A stretch of 64,000 nucleotides of DNA from VXRD01 sp965232265. Its GTDB lineage: Bacteria; Latescibacterota; UBA2968. Shown one piece after another: positions 35,049 through 42,759 of this stretch. The position numbers and the translations under genes are program-made. The notes beneath the pieces were generated by a model. That model saw nothing but the letters and a program-made list of their open reading frames with translations, was not told the DNA's origin and did no database searches. Location of the stretch: the NCBI GenBank assembly GCA_965232265.1, contig CBDDPH010000002.1, forward strand, positions 4,278,001 to 4,342,000. The letters run 5' to 3'. Position 1 is the first letter of the stretch; every line of letters begins with the position of its first letter.

Positions 35049-36068
35049 ATGAAAAAATCGCTTCCCATCCAGGTATCCCCACCCATACACGGCTATCCCC
35101 GCCATGGCTATCGGCTTTCGGTTATGTCGCTTCAGGATGATTATATCCCCTGGTTCTTCTGCAATTACATCCAGCTATTCGCCGTTGACCTGTTGCATGA
35201 GAGCAAACACAACATCCGATTCAACTTCTATTTTCAAGGACCGTACTCCCCGCCGTGGCTGTCTATCTACACTGTTCCACGGCGATCAATCGTCAGGGTC
35301 TATCACCAAATTGTGCCGTTTATCCGCGATCAAATTGATGAGGGCTTCTATGTCCAGTTGATGGCTGATGAGTATTTCCTGCCGCATACGCCATTTTATG
35401 AAAAAAACCATCATCCACATGCTATTATGGTATTCGGATACGATGACGATACAGAAACGCTTGAGACGCTGGGATTCAATAGAGCGCGGGACTACGCTGT
35501 TTCCATGGTTGGGTATTCAGACTTTGAAGCGGCGTTTCGCTGGATTGATCCCGAGAAACGCAGATCGTACCAGGTAGATCTTTTTGAGTATAACGAGGAT
35601 GGTGTTTATGAGTTTGACATTGATGCTGTCATTGACCAGTTGCGAGCATACCTCCATTCTGAGAATCCGTCTATCCATTATCGGACGTTGCGTAAGCCAG
35701 TTGAAGGCGTCTTTGGGATGGCGACGTATAAGCTCTTGCGAGATTATTTTACGCATTTGTTTGTTCATCCCCGGTTGTGGGATCGGCGGCATTTGTTCAC
35801 GCTTTGGGAGCACAAGCGTTGTATGCTGAACAGGCTTGCTTATCTGGAGGAGCGCGGGTATTTGCGTCCATCAGACCCGTTTCATCAGGCGTATCAGGAG
35901 GTTGAGCAGAAGGCGCATCAGATTCATCTGATGATGCTTAAATTGCGAGCGTTGGCGGAGGTCAAGAGAGCGTGGGATGTGAATCGTATTCTGAAGATTA
36001 TCAGCTTGTTAGATGATATTTCTCAAAGGGAGGAGCGCATTTTGAAGGATGTTTTAAAGGCTCTTTGA
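35049..36068 (+). CDS. BtrH-like (C39-fold) acyltransferase candidate
   Basis: A 339-residue protein starting at the ATG two bases after the ACP stop. Its first half resembles the butirosin BtrH N-terminal family, a papain/C39-like fold that moves an acyl chain from a carrier protein to an amine: Cys38 in WFFCNYIQL, then His124 in the stretch NHHPHAIMVFGYDDD and an acidic/Asn region at LETLGFN. The second half is alpha-helical with heptad-like segments (VEQKAHQIHLMMLKLRALAEV). The adjacent ACP supports transfer from ACP. The acceptor is unknown; a peptide made in the same locus is one possibility. Family assignment is by motif pattern only. Confidence 0.65.
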   Translation: MKKSLPIQVSPPIHGYPRHGYRLSVMSLQDDYIPWFFCNYIQLFAVDLLHESKHNIRFNFYFQGPYSPPWLSIYTVPRRSIVRVYHQIVPFIRDQIDEGFYVQLMADEYFLPHTPFYEKNHHPHAIMVFGYDDDTETLETLGFNRARDYAVSMVGYSDFEAAFRWIDPEKRRSYQVDLFEYNEDGVYEFDIDAVIDQLRAYLHSENPSIHYRTLRKPVEGVFGMATYKLLRDYFTHLFVHPRLWDRRHLFTLWEHKRCMLNRLAYLEERGYLRPSDPFHQAYQEVEQKAHQIHLMMLKLRALAEVKRAWDVNRILKIISLLDDISQREERILKDVLKAL

Positions 36069-36135
36069 GGCGAGTTCACGCGACAGCAATCCATCTGATG
36101 ATATTTGTGAACCGAATTACAGAATACCTCCAAAC

Positions 36136-36167
36136 AAAAAAGCCGACGCGAAAATGTCGGCTTTTTT
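36136..36167 (+). terminator. Strong bidirectional terminator closing the island operon
   Basis: AAAAAAGCCGAC / GTCGGCTTTTTT form a perfect 12-base stem with an 8-base loop, 67 bases after the BtrH-like gene. The A-run on one side and T-run on the other allow function in both directions. Confidence 0.92.
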
Positions 36168-36541
36168 GTTTCCCGCTCCACCACTCAAGACGAACTCTCC
36201 GTCGGAGCTTCGAGGCGATAAGCCGAGGTAATATTGGGAATATTGCGGAAGTTTTGCAGGCGTTCTTAGAAGTAATCGGCCGGCGGTAGTGACAGAGATT
36301 CCGAAGAGTTACCAACATTTAAATTTTCTTGCTAAAACACACCCAAAACTTTTAGATTACTGCTGTCCAGATATTCAATGGCCCTGATAAAAATAAAATA
36401 ACTTTTTGCGTGCAGAGAATGGCGTAAATACAGCTTAACGATTACTATTTTTTTGAAATACGAGCAATCCAACTTCGTCGCTGTCTGTTAGCGAAAAAAA
36501 ATATAACAATTTTGCAAAATAGAAATTGCGAAGGACATGAA
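36168..36541 (+). other. Gene-free 374 bases between the island and the fucosidase operon
   Basis: No gene is supported. The DNA is A+T-rich, with TTTTTT and AAAAAAA tracts near 36450-36510, and then returns to the higher G+C style of the chromosome at about 36540. The promoter of the fucosidase operon probably lies here, but I see no convincing -35/-10 pair. Confidence 0.5.
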
Positions 36542-37780
36542 ATGGCAACTCGATTTGGCGATGAACGCGATTGGTTTTTGGAAAAGCGATTTGGCCTGTT
36601 CGTCCATTGGGGAATTTACGCAATCCCCGGATGGCACGAACAGCACCAGTGGCGCGGACGCATGCCCGCAAGTGAATACGTGAAATTAGCCGAGCAGTGG
36701 AATCCCACAAACTTCAATCCCGACGCGTGGTTAGATCTCGCAGAAGAAGCCGGGATGCAATACATCATCGCGACAACCAAACACCACGATGGATTCTGCT
36801 TGTGGGACACCGCGCACACGGCATTCAACACCATGAATACGCCGTACGGCAAAGACCTGATGGCAATGCTCGCCGATGCGTGTCACAAACGCAACTTTCC
36901 CCTGGGCTTTTATTATTCAATTGCCGACTGGCACCACCCCAATTATCCCAATCAGGGACGCCATCACGAACTGCCCCAACCCAAGCCTGGAGATGATCCC
37001 GACTTGATGAAATACCTCGAATTTCTGAAGGCGCAGGTATGGGAATTGTGTACCCATTACGGAAAATTGCACGCATTCTGGTGGGATATGAATGTGGATG
37101 AACACTTCGATCCATCTATCAACGCGATGATTCGGTCGCTACAACCCGCGGCAGTAATCAACAATCGGGGATTTGACCCCGGTGATTTTGGAACCCCCGA
37201 GCGCGATCATGTGCAAGGCATAGATACCCAACAGTCATTTGATCGACTGACCGAAGCGTGTCAATCCGTGGGCATCGAAAGCTGGGGCTATCGGATAGAT
37301 GAGGATTATTATACGGATCGCCATTTGATACGCAGCATCGATCGGTATCTCGCGCGCGACGCAAACTACTTGCTCAACGTAGGCCCCAAACCCGACGGAA
37401 CGATTCCGGACGCATCCGAACGCATCCTGAAACGCATTGGAAAATGGTATCGCGCCGTCGAAGAAGCGGTCAAAGACGTAGAACCCGCGTCGCACCTGAC
37501 GCGCAACCGCGATATACTATTGACGCGCCGGGACAATGTGATCTACGTACACCTGGTCAACGATCCGCGCACAAGCGGCGTAAAACTCGACCCCATTGCC
37601 GTCGCACCAGAGAAAGCCACATTACTAAACACAGGTGAACCTGTAGATTTTACCGTAGATCTGGTACCGAGCAATCACATAGAACACAAACCCTATTTGC
37701 GATTACAGAACTTGCCAGTAAACGAACTGACCAACACCGTCATGGTCGTAAAACTCGAATTTGACAAAACACTTGAGTAA
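36542..37780 (+). CDS. Alpha-L-fucosidase (GH29)
   Basis: A 412-residue glycoside hydrolase. RFGLFVHWGIYAIPGWHEQ, ATTKHHDGFCLWDT and FWWDMNVDE are GH29 signatures; Asp182 in the last is the expected nucleophile. It releases terminal alpha-L-fucose. No signal peptide is visible, so it may work on imported sugars. The ATG at 36542 follows GAAGGA. It starts an operon with a hydrolase, an oxidoreductase and a purT-like gene (gaps of 18, -1 and 9 bases). Together with the sulfatases it suggests use of sulfated, fucosylated polysaccharide. Confidence 0.9.
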   Translation: MATRFGDERDWFLEKRFGLFVHWGIYAIPGWHEQHQWRGRMPASEYVKLAEQWNPTNFNPDAWLDLAEEAGMQYIIATTKHHDGFCLWDTAHTAFNTMNTPYGKDLMAMLADACHKRNFPLGFYYSIADWHHPNYPNQGRHHELPQPKPGDDPDLMKYLEFLKAQVWELCTHYGKLHAFWWDMNVDEHFDPSINAMIRSLQPAAVINNRGFDPGDFGTPERDHVQGIDTQQSFDRLTEACQSVGIESWGYRIDEDYYTDRHLIRSIDRYLARDANYLLNVGPKPDGTIPDASERILKRIGKWYRAVEEAVKDVEPASHLTRNRDILLTRRDNVIYVHLVNDPRTSGVKLDPIAVAPEKATLLNTGEPVDFTVDLVPSNHIEHKPYLRLQNLPVNELTNTVMVVKLEFDKTLE

Positions 37781-37798
37781 AAATAGCAGGAGAAAATC

Positions 37799-38524
37799 AT
37801 GTTTGGAGAAATCCAAAATAAAAACGGCGAAAAACTGGACTATGCTTTTCACAGTGGAAATCCCGAAAGCAAACACATCGTAGTTTTAGGCCATGGCGTA
37901 ACCGGCAACAAAGACAGACCGTTTCTGGTCGCACTGGCACATGCACTGGAAGCCCAAGGAATCAACGTCCTGCGTTTCTCTTTTTCCGGCAACGGAAATT
38001 CAGAAGGACGATTTGAAGACGCAACCATCACAAAAGAAGTAGATGATCTGGGTTCTGTTCTAAATGCCTTAAACGGATATACAATCTGTTATGCCGGACA
38101 CAGCATGGGAGGCGCCGTAGGTGTATTGCGGGCGAGCACAGATGCGCGCATTCAACAACTCATCTCGTTGGCGGGCATGGTAGATACAAAGGGATTTGCA
38201 CAGCGCGAATTTGGAGATGTCACCCCCGATTCAGGCAACATGTGGGATGACCCGGATTGCCCGCTATCCAGCGCGTATATGGATGACCTGACCGCCATCG
38301 ACACCGTCGCAGATCGCGCATCTCAAATCTCGATTCCGTGGTTGCTCGTACACGGCACAGAGGACGATGTAGTGCCCATTGAAGACTCCCAGACAATATT
38401 CGAGCGATCCAACGAACCAAAAGAACTGGTCGTACTGCCCGGTGCAGATCACGTATTCAGCGATGACGCAACACCCGCCATGATACAGTCCGTTATAAAT
38501 TGGATTGCAAAACAGGAGCGTTAA
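37799..38524 (+). CDS. Alpha/beta hydrolase (esterase/lipase-like)
   Basis: A 241-residue alpha/beta-hydrolase. HGVTGNKDRPFLVALAHAL provides the oxyanion region, Ser102 in GHSMGGAVG is the nucleophile, and the Asp in HGTEDDVVPIE and the His in GADHVFSDDA complete the triad. It may deacylate a sugar or lipid. It is co-transcribed with the fucosidase and shares a base with the next start codon (TAATG). Confidence 0.88.
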   Translation: MFGEIQNKNGEKLDYAFHSGNPESKHIVVLGHGVTGNKDRPFLVALAHALEAQGINVLRFSFSGNGNSEGRFEDATITKEVDDLGSVLNALNGYTICYAGHSMGGAVGVLRASTDARIQQLISLAGMVDTKGFAQREFGDVTPDSGNMWDDPDCPLSSAYMDDLTAIDTVADRASQISIPWLLVHGTEDDVVPIEDSQTIFERSNEPKELVVLPGADHVFSDDATPAMIQSVINWIAKQER

Positions 38525-39561
38525 TGTCTTCTAAAACATACCGAGCCGCAGTAATCGGCCTGGGAATGATCGGCGGAGCAGATCAAGTCTCAGGAGATGT
38601 ATTGGGTCAGCGCGTGGACAGTATGGACGGCACGCATACTTTTGCGTATCAGAACCATCCGCGCATCGATCTCGTGGCCGGATCAAGCCGCGACCAGGGG
38701 CGACGCGAGCGCTATGAAGCGCGCACAGGTGCTATAACTTATGAGAATTGGCGTGAGATGATCGCCAACGAAACACTCGATATCGTCAGCATAGCGACCT
38801 ACACCCCTACCCACGCGGAAATTGCCATAGCCTGTGCCGAACAGGGCATTCCCGTCATCTATTGCGAAAAACCCGCGGCAACCACAGTTATAGATGCCCA
38901 ACACATGCTCGAAGCGCAAAAACACGGATTATTGGTCTTCAACCATCAGCGAAGATTTGATCCCAATTACCGCCGGCTCAGCGCGCTAATTGCCGAAGGA
39001 AAACTGGGCACACTCATCTCCGCTTCTCTCCAATGGCCGACGGGACGGTTGGGCAATGTGGGAACCCATGTCATTGACGCCCTCTTGATGCTCACCGGAC
39101 ATCGCGTCCAATCGGTCTCTGCAACGCTCGATCTATCGGAAAAACCCGATTGTCGCGGCGATGAATTTCGCGATCCGGGAGGCTGGGGTGTCATGCAGAT
39201 GGACGATGGACTGGTGGTGACAGTAAGCGCACCCGACTATTCCACAGCACCGCCGCGCACGGAAATTAACGGGCATAAAGGACGGGCAATTATCGAGGCA
39301 AAAGGCATCACACTCGAATACTGGACCGGAGAAACAGAACAGTGGCCGCCCCATAAGGATAGCGATTCGGGAATGGACCGCGCCGTATCGGAAATCGTCG
39401 CCTATCTGGATGATCGCGTCTCATTTTCTTATAACCCCGAAGAAGCTGTTCACACACTCGAAGCCATTGTCGCTTTCCACGCCTCTCATAACAAAAACGC
39501 AACCTATGTTGACCTTCCCCTGTCAGGAAGTGACCGCGAGATTGTCGTGTTAAGTGGATGA
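38524..39561 (+). CDS. Gfo/Idh/MocA-family oxidoreductase
   Basis: A 345-residue NAD(P)-dependent sugar or inositol dehydrogenase-like protein. The Rossmann segment AAVIGLGMIGGADQ is at the N terminus and YCEKPAATTV is the EKP motif carrying the catalytic Lys. The C-terminal half is the GFO/IDH/MocA alpha/beta domain. The substrate is unknown; the operon context suggests a sugar derived from fucosylated glycans. The ATG lies in the TAATG overlap with the hydrolase gene. Confidence 0.9.
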   Translation: MSSKTYRAAVIGLGMIGGADQVSGDVLGQRVDSMDGTHTFAYQNHPRIDLVAGSSRDQGRRERYEARTGAITYENWREMIANETLDIVSIATYTPTHAEIAIACAEQGIPVIYCEKPAATTVIDAQHMLEAQKHGLLVFNHQRRFDPNYRRLSALIAEGKLGTLISASLQWPTGRLGNVGTHVIDALLMLTGHRVQSVSATLDLSEKPDCRGDEFRDPGGWGVMQMDDGLVVTVSAPDYSTAPPRTEINGHKGRAIIEAKGITLEYWTGETEQWPPHKDSDSGMDRAVSEIVAYLDDRVSFSYNPEEAVHTLEAIVAFHASHNKNATYVDLPLSGSDREIVVLSG

Positions 39562-39570
39562 AAGGAACCT

Positions 39571-40752
39571 ATGCCAATCATTGGAACACCACTTTCACCC
39601 ACCGCAACCAAAGTACTCATGTGTGGCTCTGGCGAATTGGGAAAAGAAGTTGTCATTGAACTCCAGCGCTATGGCGTTGAAGTAATCGCCGTAGATCGCT
39701 ATGCCAATGCGCCCGCGATGCAGGTCGCGCATCGGTCGCACGTCATTACCATGCTGGATGGATCTGCCCTGCGCGAAGTCATAAAAAAAGAACAGCCCGA
39801 CTTAATCGTGCCCGAAATTGAAGCAATCGCCACAGATACACTCGTCGAATTGGAAAGCGAAGGATTCACAGTAATCCCAACAGCCCGAGCGGCTCGCCTG
39901 ACAATGAACCGCGAAGGCATTCGCAGATTAGCCGCCGAAGAACTGGGCCTAAAGACCTCGCCCTATCGGTTTGCGTCGAACTTGGAAGAATACCGCGCAG
40001 CAATTCGGGAAATCGGCGTGCCCTGTGTCATAAAACCAACCATGAGTTCATCGGGCAAAGGGCAAAGCACCGTAAAAAACATGGCAGACGCCGAAAAATC
40101 GTGGACCTATGCACAGGAAGGGGCGCGCGGAGGCGCAGATGCGGTCATCGTGGAAGGCTTTGTGGATTTTGATTATGAAATTACCCTATTGACCCTGCGC
40201 CATAAAGGAGGCACGAGTTTTTGCGCGCCAATAGGACATCGGCAGGTAGATGGCGACTACCGCGAATCGTGGCAGCCACAGCCGATGAGCGAAGCTGCCC
40301 TTGCAGGCGCACAACGGATGGGCAAAGCAATCACCGACGCACTGGGCGGCCGCGGCATATTTGGCGTAGAGCTATTTGTAAAAGGCGATGATATCTACTT
40401 CAGCGAAGTATCGCCCCGCCCACACGACACGGGCATGGTAACCCTGATCTCGCAAGACCTGTCTGAATTTGCCTTGCATGCGCGGGCAATTTTGGGATTA
40501 CCAGTACCAAACATCAAACACCACGGCCCATCTGCTTCGCATGTAATCCTCGTAGAAGGACATTCACAACAAGTGCAATTCGGCAACCTGAGCGCAGCAC
40601 TCACCGAACCCAATACAGAAATCCGCTTATTTGGCAAACCCGAAGTACAGGGAGAACGGCGCATGGGAGTCGTCCTCGCAAGGGGCGCGACACTGCAAGA
40701 AGCACGCGAAAAGGCAAAAGCGGGAGCGGAAGCCGTCAGCATCGCACTGTGA
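39571..40752 (+). CDS. purT: Formate-dependent phosphoribosylglycinamide formyltransferase (PurT-like ATP-grasp)
   Basis: A 393-residue ATP-grasp enzyme matching PurT throughout: KVLMCGSGELGKEVVIELQRYG, PEIEAIATDTLVELE, KPTMSSSGKGQS (ATP loop) and VSPRPHDTGMVTL. PurT makes formyl-GAR from formate, ATP and GAR in purine synthesis. Its place as the last gene of a carbohydrate operon is unusual for a housekeeping enzyme, but the sequence looks like true PurT. It is followed by a terminator hairpin at 40851. Confidence 0.92.
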   Translation: MPIIGTPLSPTATKVLMCGSGELGKEVVIELQRYGVEVIAVDRYANAPAMQVAHRSHVITMLDGSALREVIKKEQPDLIVPEIEAIATDTLVELESEGFTVIPTARAARLTMNREGIRRLAAEELGLKTSPYRFASNLEEYRAAIREIGVPCVIKPTMSSSGKGQSTVKNMADAEKSWTYAQEGARGGADAVIVEGFVDFDYEITLLTLRHKGGTSFCAPIGHRQVDGDYRESWQPQPMSEAALAGAQRMGKAITDALGGRGIFGVELFVKGDDIYFSEVSPRPHDTGMVTLISQDLSEFALHARAILGLPVPNIKHHGPSASHVILVEGHSQQVQFGNLSAALTEPNTEIRLFGKPEVQGERRMGVVLARGATLQEAREKAKAGAEAVSIAL

Positions 40753-40791
40753 AAAATCTCTTAGAGACCGTTTTAAAATCATTCTGGGAGC

Positions 40792-40808
40792 GCAGGCGTC
40801 TCGCCTGC
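40792..40808 (+). repeat. Short palindrome GCAGGCG-TCT-CGCCTGC
   Basis: A perfect 7-base stem with a 3-base loop after purT. It looks like a REP-type dispersed element rather than the terminator, which follows at 40851. Confidence 0.45.
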
Positions 40809-40850
40809 ATGTGCTGTTTTCGCCCGATCAAACGCATTGGTCTGTCCGTA

Positions 40851-40880
40851 GAGGAGGGTTTCTAACCCTCCTCTTTATTT
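40851..40880 (+). terminator. Terminator after purT, shared with the convergent enolase-family gene
   Basis: GAGGAGGGTT / AACCCTCCTC with a TCT loop is followed by TTTATTTTT. The T-run overlaps the stop codon of the convergent minus-strand gene at 40875. Confidence 0.85.
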
Positions 40881-42083
40881 TTCTAATATCAGTCCGGCAA
40901 CAGCATCCTCATTAAGCGTAATACCCAAACCGGGTTTTTCACTCAGCGTAACATGCCCATTTTCAAGCGCCAAAGGCTCTGTAAGAAGCCCATTGCCAAA
41001 AGGACCACGCGCAAAACCACTGGGACATTCAGAAATAAAGCAATTGGGAGTCGCCGCCCCGACATGCAGACCTGCCATAAGGTGAACAGGAGTACTCGTA
41101 CTCACATGGGACGCCCATGACACGCCAAACACATCGGCTAATTGTGCGATGCGCAACGTCTCAGAAATACCCCCAGCCCGGCAGACATCGGGAAGAATGA
41201 GATCGCACTCTTTATTCAGCAAACGATCTCGCACAACATAGCGGTTGCAGTCCGTCTCCCCAACAGCGATTCGAACAGAAGTCGATTGGGTCAGCTGCCG
41301 ATACCCCTGATGATCTTCGGGCAACAGAGCATCCTCAAACCATTCCACATTGCCGAGACCCTCGAGCAACTGGACAAAGCGGAGGGCATCTTTAATATCG
41401 AAACCGCCGTGCGCGTCAACGAGCAACTTGCCGCGGTCTCCCACAGCGCGGGACATCTCGCGGACAACGTGCATTTGCTCGTCTATCGTCCCTCGTCCAC
41501 AGGACGTCTTCACCACAGAAAAGCCTTCATCCAGAACCCTTTCAATCCCCTCGCAACGAGATTCAATGGTCTGCCCCGGCGTCCCCGATGAATACACGGG
41601 AATTTGCAAGCGATAGGGACCACCGAGCAACCGCCAGATGGGTTCGTTGTAATATTTACCGAGTATATCCCAAAGCGCGATATCGATCCCCGCAATCGCC
41701 TCCAGTGTAAACCCCTGCGTATGGGAACGCAAACGCATCGTCGAAAACACGCGCTCCCACAAAACGTCGATTGAACGCGGATCCTCTCCGATAAGGACGG
41801 GACGCAACAAATCTTCCACAATCGTTTTGACAACGCGGGGCGCAGCCGGGGCGTGTGCTTCGCCAATGCCCTCAATACCATTATCTGTACGCACGCGAAT
41901 AAGCGCGGTTGATCGCCCCGAAGGATAGACACAGAGATGTCGCGTATCGGCTCTGCCGGAAAAAACCCGTGTGGATTGGGGCGCGACTTGCGGAAATTTT
42001 AATCCTGCGGTATCTTCATACCGCGTCGCACCCTGTTGATGAGCAGTAGAGAGAATATCGCAGGTAATAGAAGTAATTTTCAT
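40875..42083 (-). CDS. Enolase-superfamily enzyme (mandelate racemase/muconate lactonizing type)
   Basis: From the ATG at 42083, preceded by AGGAG, the product has 402 residues. The C-terminal barrel carries the three metal ligands in LLVDAHGGFDI, NVEWFEDALLPED and IAVGETDCNR, and a His in SWASHVSTSTPVH, the pattern of sugar-acid dehydratases and racemases. Where many members have KxK, this one has VVKTSCG, so the second Lys is replaced. The substrate is unknown; dehydration of an aldonic acid would fit the fucosidase and dehydrogenase genes nearby. It is transcribed towards them. Confidence 0.85.
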   Translation of the reverse strand: MKITSITCDILSTAHQQGATRYEDTAGLKFPQVAPQSTRVFSGRADTRHLCVYPSGRSTALIRVRTDNGIEGIGEAHAPAAPRVVKTIVEDLLRPVLIGEDPRSIDVLWERVFSTMRLRSHTQGFTLEAIAGIDIALWDILGKYYNEPIWRLLGGPYRLQIPVYSSGTPGQTIESRCEGIERVLDEGFSVVKTSCGRGTIDEQMHVVREMSRAVGDRGKLLVDAHGGFDIKDALRFVQLLEGLGNVEWFEDALLPEDHQGYRQLTQSTSVRIAVGETDCNRYVVRDRLLNKECDLILPDVCRAGGISETLRIAQLADVFGVSWASHVSTSTPVHLMAGLHVGAATPNCFISECPSGFARGPFGNGLLTEPLALENGHVTLSEKPGLGITLNEDAVAGLILEK

Positions 42084-42118
42084 TTGCGACTCCTGAGGTG
42101 TATTGTAAAAAATACGGG

Positions 42119-42265
42119 CAGATATGAAAATAGAGTGAAAACTCGCTATTTGCAAATCTCTGTCCGCACTGTGAAAGAGGGTGTATTGTAAAAAAGGCCA
42201 TAACGGACAGATATGAAAATAGAGTGAAAACTCGCTATTTGCAAATCTCTGTCCGCACTGTGAAA
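42119..42265 (+). repeat. Tandem duplication with an identical 58-base unit and hairpin
   Basis: A 58-base sequence from CAGATATGAAAATAG to CACTGTGAAA is present twice without change (42119-42176 and 42208-42265); each copy is preceded by GTGTATTGTAAAAAA, so the duplicated segment is about 80 bases. Each unit can fold into a long imperfect stem (CAGA...AAATAGAGT-gaaa-ACTCGCTATTT...TCTCTG). It lies upstream of the enolase-family gene on one side and the HEPN gene on the other. Confidence 0.85.
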
Positions 42266-42336
42266 TGTCTTAGCCGAGCAGCGCAACAATCCATATTCCC
42301 TGATTTACAAGGTGCTAAAAGAAGGAGAAGTGGTGT

Positions 42337-42723
42337 ATGAACGACGAGTCGCCTGAACGGGATTGGTTTGAGAAGGCTGATCAAGATTTGGAGATGGCAC
42401 GCCGGGCCTTGGGACCAGAACAACCTCTGCCGGAGATGGCCTGCTATCACGCCCAGCAATGCGCTGAGAAATATCTAAAGGGCTATCTAATCGCCCATTC
42501 TGTCCCCTTCCGCTTCGTACACGATCTCATTTATCTCATGCAGTTATGCATAGCACAAGAGTCAGCCTTTGAAGACCTGATGCCAGCTATCGAGATTTTA
42601 AACGAATATGGAGCGACAATCCGCTATCCAATGGAAGGAGGCTCAGTGGAACCTGATATAGAAGCAGCCAGGGAGGCGATCCGTCTGGCCGAACAAATTG
42701 CCACTTTAGTCAAGATGGGATAG
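42337..42723 (+). CDS. HEPN domain protein, without an adjacent nucleotidyltransferase
   Basis: A 128-residue helical protein of the HEPN family: WFEKADQDLEMARRAL, then YHAQQCAEKYLKGYLIAHS and the basic-His segment FRFVHDLIYLMQL. Such proteins are usually paired with a MNT nucleotidyltransferase as a toxin-antitoxin or sensing module. Here no MNT gene is next to it; the only MNT in the window is at 56729-57043 with its own degraded HEPN. The start has GAAGGAGAAG upstream. Whether it is an RNase cannot be told without the usual RxxxxH context, which reads here as RFVH. Confidence 0.85.
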   Translation: MNDESPERDWFEKADQDLEMARRALGPEQPLPEMACYHAQQCAEKYLKGYLIAHSVPFRFVHDLIYLMQLCIAQESAFEDLMPAIEILNEYGATIRYPMEGGSVEPDIEAAREAIRLAEQIATLVKMG

Positions 42724-42759
42724 AAAGTAAAAATACCAGAACAAAAGGAGACCGCAAAC

